Origin: Pomphorhynchus laevis
Taxonomy: Eukaryota > Acanthocephala > Palaeacanthocephala > Echinorhynchida > Pomphorhynchidae
DNA: 64,000 nt
NCBI GenBank assembly: GCA_012934845.2
Contig: WNNJ02001536.1
Coordinates: 62,001-126,000 of the forward strand
Direction of reading: 5' to 3'
Shown here: positions 47,900 to 58,027 of the stretch, one piece after another
Layout of the letters: every line of letters starts with the position of its first letter
Position numbering within the stretch: the first letter of the stretch is position 1
Made by a program: the position numbers and the translations under genes
Notes under the pieces: generated by a model
Databases searched by the model: none
Seen by the model: only the letters and a program-made list of their open reading frames with translations
Told to the model about the DNA's origin: nothing

Positions 47900-48680
47900 G
47901 GCCTTCAATTTGGTAGAGGGAACAAATCCCGCAGGCGCACTAATGTAACACCTTGCGATTGAGCGGTCACTACGTATTTGCTGATTATAGTGGCTTAATA
48001 GCTCCAGAGCCTAATCGCGCCGACGATGGTGAATAGTCATTACGAAATATTCTTAAGAAATCCAGGTCTTTGTTCATGAGTACGTCTCCTAGAAAAAGAC
48101 TAATCCCGAGATTGCCTAAAAACACAAGATACGCAACTAAAAACGCTTTCTTAAAAGTATACGTTGGATCAATTTCATGGCCATTTAGCTCTCTTCAGCG
48201 GAACATTTGACTGATTCAAGTCGAACCCGAAAGCTAATTTAACCGAAACGGTGAAAGTCATGTATCTTACTCTACGTGCAACAGAGGATATTTATTGATT
48301 TACTAAAAAGGTGAAAAGTGCTGATATTACCACACTCTAACCTTCATGTTGCAGAGGTGTCATTAAAGATAACCAGCCTGTGTTGGAGGAGTTAGGAAGA
48401 AGGTTGGAACTTATATTTTTATCTTTTAAAAATGTGACTGATTTTATATTTGCATCCACTTCTCGAAAACAGGGTTGTGATACCATAAGCATATACCATC
48501 ACAAGATTTTGATATCATAAAAAAGATTTATAAAGATATAATGAATCGGTAAAGTACGAAATTTGAGAGAAGGAAACCTTAAAGCACACCGGTAATTGGG
48601 TAGAATTTACACGCATCATTGTATCTTTGTAACATAAGCGCTTTATAATAGCATCATTTCCACACTTGGAAATTAGGAGG
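47900..48680 (-). mobile_element. LINE D copy 3, decayed, in intron 3
   Basis: It is similar to 10980-11640 of LINE D copy 1. Shared marks include CCTAGAAAAAGACTAATCCCGA, CGAAAACAGGGTTGTGATAC followed by ATAAGCATATACCA, and the GGAAACCTTAAAGCACACC region. It has no open frame. It lacks the two palindromes of copy 1. Confidence 0.7.
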
Positions 48681-49504
48681 CTTTGCGATATATATATAGG
48701 GCTTTCCCATCAATTCAACTGATAATGAGCATATCTCTAATATAAATACGAGTTGAAATTTGTAAAATGGAAATTGTTCCATGTTACAAATGAATTCTGA
48801 AAACTTTTTTAAATATTTTGTCATATCACCTTGACAGCAATCCGGTATTACGTAATTCAGAAAATATCGAATACATATTTCATAATGAGGTTGCCACTGT
48901 GTATATATGATTGTATATATATGAAACGAAGTAGTTAATTAAATACTTACACTCAAGTAGATGAACTCAATAATTATCTGTCATTTTTGTCAATAGATTA
49001 CTTTAAATGTAATTAGAATTCAAGTTTGCTTATTATTAATAAAAATGTCTCGGCCAATGATAATCCACATAAGCAGAAATCGGTGTAGGCATCTTATTGT
49101 AAATGTACTACGATGATTTCTAGATCCCACTTATGTATGCTTTTCCAGTAATGAAGTATCGCTATGCGATTCGGGACAGGATTTAGCCATATTCCTCTAA
49201 TATATTAATGTATCACATTTGTGATTGTCAGTGAACTTAAGGGTCGTGTTTATCATGTAACAATCACCTGTTTGACGATTTCTTTTAAATTGTAGTGCAT
49301 GAGCAATGCTGGATAATACATATTAAGCTAGTCAGAAACATGTATAAGGGATGCGATTGCTGATGTACTGCGACGATTTCAATACCGAGTTATGCGCAGC
49401 TTTCTCTATTTATCGAATATAAATGAAATATTTTTTGTCGATATATATATATATATAATTAGTGTTTGGTTGATTGTTACGAAGCAAAATACAATAGTAA
49501 TTTA

Positions 49505-49730
49505 TTTTAACGTTTCGCCTTTACAGTAGGCTTTTTTAAAATCTAGAATAGTCAAAAAAGAACAAAATTTCAATAACTGGCTGTAGTTTATAAGCAAGTT
49601 TAAGCTGTGTTTTAAACTTGCCTATTTTAAACTATATATACATGTAAAATCCAATGAAAACCAAACTTCAACAAATTCCTTTATTTCGACAACGTTTCGA
49701 CCCGCAGTAGGGTCTTCTTCAGGTCAGATA
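49505..49730 (+). repeat. Two AACGTTTCG hairpin motifs
   Basis: AACGTTTCGCCTTTACAGTAGGCTTTTTT (49509-49537) and AACGTTTCGACCCGCAGTAGGGTCTTCTTCAGGTC (49689-49723) share a conserved start, a small stem (CCT/AGG; GACCC/GGGTC) and a CTT-rich end. Such motifs recur in the ends of invertebrate retroelements. Here they may mark the end of a decayed Penelope-like element, since a GIY-YIG-like C-terminal peptide (NDAIKHHIIETHTAPHRF) is legible near 51150. Confidence 0.5.
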
Positions 49731-49942
49731 TTGTAATTAGCTTGAACACTTATAACTTTTCTGCCTATTATTTTCGTCGACTTTTTAATGCCAACTATAT
49801 ATATGATAATCGCAACAGTTTAATCATGTCCAAAGTGGGCTGACAATAAGCTATAGAATTTATACTATTGTAGATACGCTGAAGATAATCCTAGCGTGTA
49901 TCAAAAATCACATATCAGTAAATAATTAATTTCCGGGTAATT

Positions 49943-50262
49943 TTTTTGATTGTGGCACGATATTATCCTCACAGGTACACTGTTCCTATTTTTGATACAG
50001 CAGGACGCTACTAATCAGCCTGGGTGGATCTCATCAGCTTCTGACCCCAACCTACATTTCACGTTTAGACCCTTATTATCTGCTTACTTCGTACACTGGT
50101 GCTGATCGGAATCAAAATCAGGACGTCTGTATCTCGATACAACGCTACATACACTAGGCTGGCTGATCCAGTGGTGTAGATATACATTTCTGTATATTAC
50201 TTTCGGTATGGGTCGTATTCTAACGATCTATTGGAAACCTAATCCATGTGTGTGATCTCCCA
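49943..50262 (-). mobile_element. tRNA-derived SINE copy S2
   Basis: On the minus strand the SINE keeps an exact CTGATGAG followed by ATCCACCCAGGCTGATTAG, then GCGTCCTGCTG. B-box-like and A-box-like sites lie upstream, and the 5' head GGTTTCCAATAGATCGTTAG is present. It forms a long inverted pair with copy S4. Confidence 0.85.
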
Positions 50263-50375
50263 GGCTGATCAGTAGCGTCTTACTGCATCAATATTAAGAA
50301 CAATACCTGTGATGATTATATCGTGCCACAATCAGAAGAATTTCAGCTCACAGATGCAATCAAATTAAATTAAAA
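50263..50375 (+). mobile_element. SINE copy S3, 5'-truncated
   Basis: The 3' half of the SINE only: GATCTCCCAGGCTGATCAGTAGCGTC to GATGCAATCAAATTAAATT. It is sandwiched between S2 and S4. Confidence 0.8.
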
Positions 50376-50426
50376 ACTTTTATTGCAAGTGGCAGCTTGA
50401 AAAACAGTAATCCGGCTAGCGAATCA

Positions 50427-50762
50427 CATATGAGATAGGTTTCCAATAGATCGTTAGAATACGACCCATACCGAAAGTAATATACAGAAATGTATATCTG
50501 CAGCACTGGAGCATCCAGCCTAGTGTACGTAGCGTTGTATCGCGAAGCATACGTTCTGAGTTCAAAGACGATCAGCACAAATGTACGGAGTAAGCAGATA
50601 ATAAGGGTCGAAACGTGAAATGTAGGTCTGTGTCAGCAGCTAATGAGATCCACCCAGGCTTATTAGTAGCCTTCTGCTGTATCAAAAATAGGAACAATAC
50701 ATGTGATGATAATGTCGTGCCACAATTAGTAGAATTTCAACTCACATATGCAATCAAATTAA
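50427..50762 (+). mobile_element. SINE copy S4, near full length
   Basis: It runs from the 5' head AGGTTTCCAATAGATCG through an A-box-like CCAGCCTAGTG, a B-box-like GAGTTCAAAGACG, and the core CAGCAGCTAATGAGATCC to GCAATCAAATTAAA. AATTTCCGGGTAAT follows at 50762 and also precedes S2 at 49929, suggesting a target duplication around the whole cluster. Confidence 0.85.
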
Positions 50763-51464
50763 ATTTCCGGGTAATGTAAAAACAAAACAGATTAGAAATC
50801 CGAAAAATTCAGTATACAAATAATTTAATAGCAAATAATGTTCATAAACCCATGAATCTCATTGAAACATGCCATTGAAACAGCACAAGCTAGTTATTTT
50901 CTATGAAAACCAAATGATTAACAACCATAAACAAGGTGGATTGCAACTACGAACGATTATTACAAATAATGTAACGTAAAAATCGAAACTAGCAATCCGA
51001 AATTATTATAAGAACAAAAAATTGTCGAATCTTGTCGTTAAAAAATTAATAATTGATGGAAAGGACAATGAGTCTGGTGTAGTATCCGACTTAGTTGTAA
51101 TATAGCACCAGCTATACATCGAAACATTTAAAAAACGGCGACAATATAGCTATAACGATGCAATTAAACATCATATAATAGAAACCCACACAGCACCACA
51201 TCGTTTCACAAACATTGTATTGGATTTTAAGTTATATTACAAATTTTCGACGAAACTTAAAAATGGCCTAATCCTTAGGCCGAACATTCTATAAGATCTT
51301 TGTATTTCGTCGTGAAATTGAAGTCAATCCATTTCACGATCGACTGAGCAGTTATTTAAGAAATGACTGCTTATAGCATGTTTATTGCCACATGATAATG
51401 AACAACATTACATTCATTATATATTAAAGATATTTAAGTTATTCATTTAATTGAATTTATCAAA

Positions 51465-51650
51465 TTTTAATTTACAAAGGAAAATCAAACAAGAAAATGA
51501 TCAGTCAATATTTCAATGGCAACTGGCATCATTAGGAAAAATTGTTACAGCTTTGGACATTATTCGTTACATATATGTACAATTATTCAATTGAAACATT
51601 GAATAATCGTTTCCTTGTTCGATTTTCCTTGGTTCCTGTAAATTAAAATT
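51465..51650. repeat. Imperfect inverted repeat
   Basis: TTTTAATTTACAAAGGAAAATC (about 51467) pairs with GATTTTCCTTGGTTCCTGTAAATTAAAA (about 51621) in reverse complement. The spacer is about 110 bp. It may be a small foldback element. Confidence 0.55.
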
Positions 51651-51698
51651 CATTATATATAAGTCAATTTTGTTAGATCAACTCATTGCTATATATAT

Positions 51699-51752
51699 TA
51701 TTTAATAAAAAAAACCAGTCTACAATTGTAGTCTGGTTTGTTTTATTAAATA
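51699..51752. repeat. 54-bp loop-less palindrome
   Basis: Arms 51699-51725 and 51726-51752 match at 25 of 27 positions as reverse complements, centred on CAATTG. No gene lies on it. Confidence 0.85.
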
Positions 51753-51794
51753 GTATTATCCAAAGTCTTTGAGTTTGAATCACTTTATATATGT

Positions 51795-52246
51795 TGGCAT
51801 CAAATATGGATTAACAATCAATTGTAGTCAGCTTTGGCTCTTGGACGGCAGTGTCAATCGATTTTTTGCAACAATAATTTATTAAAACATGCATTCCGTT
51901 TGGAATTCTGTGAGAAATTCAGTGCCATCGTAATCAACGGATACACATTTGTACCTTATATAAAGAATAACTAGAAGGTCCACACACGTAACAAGCCCTA
52001 AAAACGCTTTCTGCACCTGAGCTTCGTCTAACATCGTGGGGAATTGCTGGTGTATTTATAGTTATCACAAAAGCAGTTGAAACGTAGCCTAACTACTTCA
52101 TCCGACTGACGATGACTGCTGGGTGGTTAGGAACGTCTTGGAGTGATACATTTAGTTGATGAAGCTGGTGATCAAAATCCAGTATTTTATCAGCAAATAT
52201 TGATTAATAATCAATTGTGGCCAGCTTTGACTCCTGGACCGCGTTG
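51795..52246. repeat. Dispersed repeat copies 2 and 3 downstream of the SDR gene
   Basis: Copies of ATGGATTAA-AATCAATTG-TAG(C/T)CAGCTTTGGCTC are at 51795-51873 and 52191-52246. The first copy is at 41242-41320. The function and family are unknown. Confidence 0.6.
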
Positions 52247-52427
52247 TATTATATATAATATAATAATATATTTAATATGTAATATATGGTAACACCACTT
52301 TATTTCTAATTTAACACTATTTTGTAAAAAAGTTTAAAAATAATTCTCGAAAAATATTAAAACAAGACTGTTTTATTACAATTGAAGTTCAAACATTTAA
52401 GCGCGCGTCCAAAATTCTCTATTTGCA

Positions 52428-53636
52428 TTACTCCGGATCGCGCTGTTTTGAAACTAATGATGTTTGGGATAAGAATTTATCGAACAGGTGTGAAGGCATT
52501 ATTATTTTAGCTATTCTGAACAGAGAAAATTGTCTGGGAATAAAAACTTCTTCCTCTGCATTTACTACCGCCTTTACAATTCTTGCAGCTACCTTACTTT
52601 GATCTAGCGTTGGAAAGAGCAAGTTTGCCTTAGCTTCAAACCCTTCAAAAAGACTGGTACTAATATGATAGGGAAATACAATTGTTGTTTTAATATCGCT
52701 GCAATCTTTGCTATTGTTATTACCACTGATGATCGCTTTATGACTACTACTGCTGTTGTTGCTGTCAAGGTTCTCATTTCTGCTGCTGATGTTCAACGAT
52801 TTAGTTTCAAAATCCTTATCATTGATTTTCGTTTTATTACTGATCATCATTAAATTTGATTTAATTTCAAGACGCAACGTTCGATGCACTTGAGTTGCTG
52901 CTGATTTTGTCATGGTGTATCCAGAAAGCATATTATGTGAGTAATCGCATAGGACGCTGCTAATCGTAACGATGTGCCCACATCTGCGGGAATACATTTC
53001 AGGGAGAAATTCTTTGTATAGTGCATAATGAGCAAGGACGTTAACTTTGAACTGCTTGTCGATCATTGCTAGGTCAGCATTTGCTACTGAGGACATACAA
53101 ATTGGGGATACGGCATTGTTTACAATACATGATACGAAAGGAACTTTTCCACGTTGTTTTAAAGTGTGTCGAATCATGTCAACCATTTTCTGAATTGATT
53201 GCAAACTAGACAGGTCGACTCCAAAGCAGAATACATCAGTATACTTACATGAATCTGTTAAGTACTGATACGTTTCATTTAACTTGATCTCATCTATATC
53301 ACATAGTATCACTGATGATCCTAGTTTTGCAAAGTTCAGTGCCAATTCCCGTCCGAGTCCTTTCGCTGCACCCGTTATTAAAACAGTGCTTAGTCTATGT
53401 ACTGCTGATATGTTTCCACCATCAATATTGTTTGCTGCTGACAGCGATGTGAATTCTGAATCAAACTGATTGGCTGCTAAGAGCTCTGTGAACGGATATA
53501 GTAAATAATAGCAAACTGTTTCAATACATATAAAAATGAATTTTAGAATGAAGTCCATATTTTGAAACAAACTTGATATTGATATCATGTGCCGCTTACT
53601 TCCCGGTGTATTTAAGCGTGTTACTGTGCTTAGCAT
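52428..53636 (-). CDS. Short-chain dehydrogenase/reductase, SDR16C (RDH/HSD17B11-like)
   Basis: The frame has 402 residues if read from the first Met. The second in-frame candidate, Met27 (MDFILKFIFICIETVCYY), starts a hydrophobic anchor as in other SDR16C enzymes and is the likelier start. The NAD(P)-binding motif is TGAAKGLG (88-95), with Asp113 after beta-2, NNA at 173-175, catalytic Ser226/227, and YTMTK giving Tyr240 and Lys244. A Ser/Asn/Lys-rich insert (about 262-314) is not usual in the family. Substrates of relatives are retinoids and steroids at the ER or lipid-droplet membrane; the substrate here is not predictable. The gene has no intron in this frame, lies antisense inside NDUFB10 intron 3, and has AATAAA about 50 bp past its stop (52372-52377, minus). 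Confidence 0.9.
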   Translation of the reverse strand: MLSTVTRLNTPGSKRHMISISSLFQNMDFILKFIFICIETVCYYLLYPFTELLAANQFDSEFTSLSAANNIDGGNISAVHRLSTVLITGAAKGLGRELALNFAKLGSSVILCDIDEIKLNETYQYLTDSCKYTDVFCFGVDLSSLQSIQKMVDMIRHTLKQRGKVPFVSCIVNNAVSPICMSSVANADLAMIDKQFKVNVLAHYALYKEFLPEMYSRRCGHIVTISSVLCDYSHNMLSGYTMTKSAATQVHRTLRLEIKSNLMMISNKTKINDKDFETKSLNISSRNENLDSNNSSSSHKAIISGNNNSKDCSDIKTTIVFPYHISTSLFEGFEAKANLLFPTLDQSKVAARIVKAVVNAEEEVFIPRQFSLFRIAKIIMPSHLFDKFLSQTSLVSKQRDPE

Positions 53637-55773
53637 GGCTCCGAACCTGATTTAGATAATGACACTGAGTTGATAAAGTATTTGATTACTTTGTAAAATC
53701 TTTATTCCGCTGTATTATAAAATTAAATTGAGTATATTCAAATGTTGACTATATATATATATTGCTTTTCTGTGTGCGATTTTTTTACCTTTGTCGCAAC
53801 GTGTAATTTTCTAAAACCATTGTTACATATTTATCGTGACTAAGCTGACAAAATATAAACTATAATCGAAATTATGTATACCAAGAAAGAGCAATCGATC
53901 ATGACCGTTTTATACAGCGTGACAAATATCAAATTAAAAAAACCACCGTGAAGATAAGAAAAAAATGTAGCACGTTGGAATGATATTTTAGAATGATATT
54001 GAAATGGAAAAAGGCAGCAAAAGTATACCAGTTACGTTCACAAAGTTGAAAATTCTATCGACAACACACATAACTACGCAAAGAAAACTCGTATGTTATA
54101 CAGTATACAATTGATGATTAAATCCGGATAGCGTATTAAGGTAAAACGCTTAGAATGAAGAAACATCCGAGCAAGCTGCTGGATATTTGATAGCTGTGTT
54201 CTATATCTTTCTTTTATATGTGAGCATCTTACATATAAGAGGCTTATACTAATGAGCATCTTGCATTGATAGTTGTTGATTATACTAATAATCCTCTTTT
54301 AATAAATTCAATAATAATATTTAGCCTTTTCATAAGTTATCTTAAATCGGCATAGAAATATTTTAACATTTTCTCTTGATCCAAAACTTTACGCTCATTG
54401 AAACTTATTTAGGGTGTTGTGCGCCTATGCGTTTACTTTCTCATTCATCCAGCTTAAAAACTATTATAATAGTGATAATTTAAATAAGTCGCTTTGCTTC
54501 TCATGAACATAAAGTGTCAAATTATAATTTTTGAAATATCAAAATTAAATAGTTTTTATTTAATTGGCTGTTGTGTTACTGCTGCAATTCGTCATGCTGT
54601 GAGTTAACCTTATGTCACCAAAATAAAATTCTTAGGGAGTAATTTTCTAGATTTTTGTCACTTTCGGTATTATCTGTTCTTTTGATTTTTCGTAATCTTT
54701 TGATAGCGTAGTAACTATGGAAAATAATTTTTGTAAGTTTATTTTGTTTGGGAAACGCCAGACACCGTGAATTCAAGACTAATGTTCATATCGCTTGAAG
54801 TTTTCAGATAATTAGCATCTAAACTACTACGATTTGAGATTAAGAATAAGATGAGCATTTATGTCCTAGCTAATTAGCGATCAATAAAAGATTAAAATTG
54901 AAAATGTGATTCAAATCCTTTCAATTTTAGGTTAGTTTTAACTTTTCAATTTCGGGGTAACAATCTATATATTACGTAAAATTCTTTAAACGCTCCCAAG
55001 ATTATAGTGCTTTGCGTATTTTCATATTGCATCAGCTTCAGCAAATTTACTTTTCGCTATTACAGCAGCTCAGAAGTTTTGGTAATAATTCCTACACAAT
55101 AGATTCTATTTAATTAAAAAAAACTATTATTATTCGTAAATACCGGCTTGCTATCTGTAGGTTGTCACTAATCTCTGTCGATATATGTATTATCCGTTTT
55201 TATCTCACACATTACTTATCAAAATTATTTATTATCTAATGAAATTGATGGCCCAAACTGTCTACGGTCTAGTCTATCCGTTAAATGTGGTGTCTACATC
55301 TAGATTATGCTTAATCGTGAAATAACGAACCAATAATTATCTTTACATTTTATTTTATTTTTTATACAGTAAGCCAAAGCTATCGGCTGGACTTCATCGT
55401 TTTCTTAAATATTTCAATCTCCTCTGAAAATTAACAAAATTCCTTCTCTAAAAATGAAGTTAAATCGTGTTTAATTATTATATTATGCTGATCAAACACA
55501 CTTACTTATCATATTTCATTTCGCTGTATTGAAAGTTGCTTTACATTTTTACGTGTGTCTTAATTAAAACCTTAATCCGGTCGAGTTATCATATTGATCA
55601 CTGTTGAGGTACTATTAACCAAAATATCGACTTAAATGCCGAAGAAGTTTTTTATTGTAAAGGCATCACATTGTTCTCTTTTTATTGCTAAGTACATGGA
55701 ACGGGAAAGTTTTTTAGTTCTTTATATATAAAATACACCTTTTTATATGCAATAAAAGTATTGCCATACAATA

Positions 55774-55840
55774 CTGAATTGCGTCTGCATTCACGTATTT
55801 GCTACAGGCTGAATTGCGTCTGCATTCACGTATTTGCTAC
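55774..55840 (+). repeat. Perfect 32-bp tandem duplication
   Basis: CTGAATTGCGTCTGCATTCA...TTTGCTAC occurs at 55774-55805 and again at 55809-55840 without change. It lies about 130 bp upstream of NDUFB10 exon 4. It is a very recent duplication. Confidence 0.9.
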
Positions 55841-55966
55841 TAAACAGTAGCTAAATGTTATTTGAGTATTTTGAGGAACTAAAACACTTGATATTATACA
55901 TATGTTGAACTGTTTTAATTGAGAATTATTATCAATGCATAATGATTTGTTTTGTTTTATGTTAAG

Positions 55967-56232
55967 ATGGTGACCTAAACATGCGAATGTCTGCTATAGA
56001 AGCTTTAATGAAGCAAAAGCACAGGATGATCTGGCAAAGGCGTCATCCGGATTATGACTTGACGGGTCTTTCAAAAAAGGAAGAATACTACGCAAAGCAC
56101 TGGAAGCCTGCGAATATAAATCCAATTCTAAAAAATGTTTTTGAAGATGTTCCGGATAAAATAGCGAACCATAACGAGGCTGCTGCTCAAGAATCTGCTC
56201 GGAAGGGACAATCTACTGAAAATTATAGTTGA
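55967..56232 (+). CDS. NDUFB10: NDUFB10, exon 4 and stop
   Basis: Exon 4 begins after TATGTTAAG, completes Tyr127, and encodes GDLNMRMSAIEALMKQKHRM, which aligns with the QDLGAYYSARKCLAKQRQRM stretch of human NDUFB10. A hydrophilic tail then runs to residue 214 (TGA at 56230-56232). The tail past residue about 150 (HPDYDLTGLSKKEEYYAKHW...) is longer than in vertebrates. AATAAA at 56343-56348 is a likely polyadenylation signal. Confidence 0.93.
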
Positions 56233-57160
56233 CCAGATCATCGCTATTTACGAATAGCGTTCAAATATTCCTAACCTGAGGCACAACTGATTTAAATCCT
56301 ATAATTCCATTGTGAAATAGAAACTACGAAATTAGCATTTCAAATAAATAGAACGACATTTTATCTCTTAGGCTAAGATTATCAAAGAAGTTTCTAACAT
56401 TGATAGTATCGAGTCACTTTGTACTAGTGACTTGATCGCAGGTGCACATTAGCGATCAAAAATATAACTGTCGTATTAATAAATGATGCGCATCATCAAT
56501 TTAAATTAGTTGCTATTTTAAACATTATTTGCATGAACACATGTTTACAACATATCAGTTATGTTGACACCTGTATATATTCATTCTAAATTCTTCTTGT
56601 TGCAATATTGAACATATTACCAAAAAGTAGAAGGTATTTTTATTTCATATTTTTAGTCGAAAGATACACGTAATTGAATAAAATTGCAATCTTACAAATG
56701 TTCATCATTCTAATAAACTAATAGACTGAAAATACGCATTCCGTAAAATCAATTTTAAAATTTAAAGAATTGAATAAAATGTCGATATGATTTAAATGTC
56801 ATTGATGTAGACAAAAATGATAAAGATAACAAACAAATTTAAATGGTGAACAAAACAGTTAAAATGAGAATGATTAACAATAAAATTAAACGCTCAAGTT
56901 AACAACCAAAAAATAAACTGTTGCAATTGAGACTAATATAAAAATTAGTTGATTATTGCATATAATTAATAAGCAATAATTAATTATCAATAACAAATAA
57001 TTAAAAGTAATTTAACCTGCAATTAAATTTATAACAAAGTAATTGAATTTGTTATTTGCTATCGAATATAATTCATTATTGATAAATTAAATCAAATGGT
57101 CATTTCTAATGATAGAATTGTTGAATTATCAAAATGCATTATACGATTCCACCAGAAACA
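56233..57160. other. NDUFB10 3' flank
   Basis: This is an AT-rich untranslated and intergenic stretch with runs of AAT/TTA. It contains AATAAA at 56343. No further gene is seen. Confidence 0.5.
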
Positions 57161-57161
57161 A

Positions 57162-57222
57162 AGTGTTGGACAATATCACGAAGGCAATGCTAGCGCGTAA
57201 TTTGTATTTTATATATTATTTT
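57162..57222 (+). repeat. 60-bp direct repeat, left copy
   Basis: AGTGTTGGACAATATCACGA...GCTAGCGCGTAATTTGTAT recurs at 57967-58027. The pair brackets a foldback element and a Penelope terminal-repeat piece. Confidence 0.7.
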
Positions 57223-57528
57223 ATATTAAATATTATATTATCTATTTATATTTTCTTAAATATAAACAGCTAATAAGTTTGATAATTTTTTGCAATGTAT
57301 CTGATAATCAGTTCCTTCAATATTAAATGATAACATATTTTTAAATATATTGTTTACTATTTAATGAGACAAACCATTTCATATCTGCATTTGCAAAAAT
57401 TAAAACACTTTTTATGTTTATAATTATTTGTTAAAAATGTTTATGAATTTTTATAAATATTTTTAAAAATAAACTTATTTTAAATAAACATTTATACTAT
57501 TAGACATAAATCCATTCTGATATGTATT

Positions 57529-57722
57529 TAAATTTTAAATTTCTAGGAACTATCATGTATAGTTAAACGACAACAAAAAAGTTATTTTGATATTTCGCTA
57601 GTAACTACTAGAATCTTCAGAAAATTGAATTATCTGAAGATTCTAGTAGTTACTAGCGAAATATCAAAATATTTTTTTGTTGTTTAACTATACATTATAG
57701 TTCCTGGAAATTTAAAAATTTA
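57529..57722. repeat. Foldback MITE with about 92-bp arms
   Basis: Left arm 57529-57621 and right arm 57633-57722 are about 93% identical as reverse complements; the loop is 11 nt. The innermost 33 bp are perfect. It has no coding capacity. Confidence 0.9.
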
Positions 57723-57835
57723 AACAATTATACACAGTATAAATATTTTACATGTGTACAAACTATTTTTATATTTTATTATAAAATTATAATTTTTACT
57801 CAAAGAAAATTATTTTAAAATTGATGTATCACAAA

Positions 57836-57966
57836 CGCGCAATAACAGATATTACCGTATTTCATCTGAGGAAATACGTCATTAGCATGTAGTTAACTTC
57901 GCTGCTATGCTGAATTGTGGAATAGGGACCGAAACCTGGTAGCATTGCAGTTCTTCATAACATAAC
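57836..57966 (+). repeat. Penelope terminal-repeat piece, copy 2
   Basis: It shares GAGGAAATAC(A/G)TCATTAGCATGTA, GCTGCTATGCTGAA, GGGACCGAAACCTGGTAGCAT and TGCAGTTC with the repeat next to the RT at 1 kb. The hairpin arms have one mismatch here. Confidence 0.7.
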
Positions 57967-58027
57967 AGTGTTGGACAATAGCACAAAGTCTGTGCTAGCG
58001 CGTAATTTGTATTATATGATATATAAT
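57967..58027 (+). repeat. 60-bp direct repeat, right copy
   Basis: This is the same-orientation partner of 57162-57222, 805 bp away. Confidence 0.7.

Larger units (their letters stand above)
47486..55966 (+). other. NDUFB10: NDUFB10 intron 3 (8481 bp) with a nested gene
   Basis: The intron starts GTAAGA and ends TATGTTAAG. It contains LINE D copy 3, a SINE cluster, several small hairpins and an antisense SDR gene (52428-53636). Stretches 47490-47890, 48700-49480, 51300-51690 and 53640-55770 are AT-rich without recognised features, apart from a diverged duplicate block at 49075-49160 and 49330-49405. Confidence 0.85.

Noticed and set aside
50360-50578. Minus-strand frame in the SINE cluster
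   Set aside because: Lies across SINE S3/S4 sequence; SINEs do not code.
52665-53469. Plus-strand frames opposite the SDR gene
   Set aside because: Antisense shadows of the dehydrogenase.
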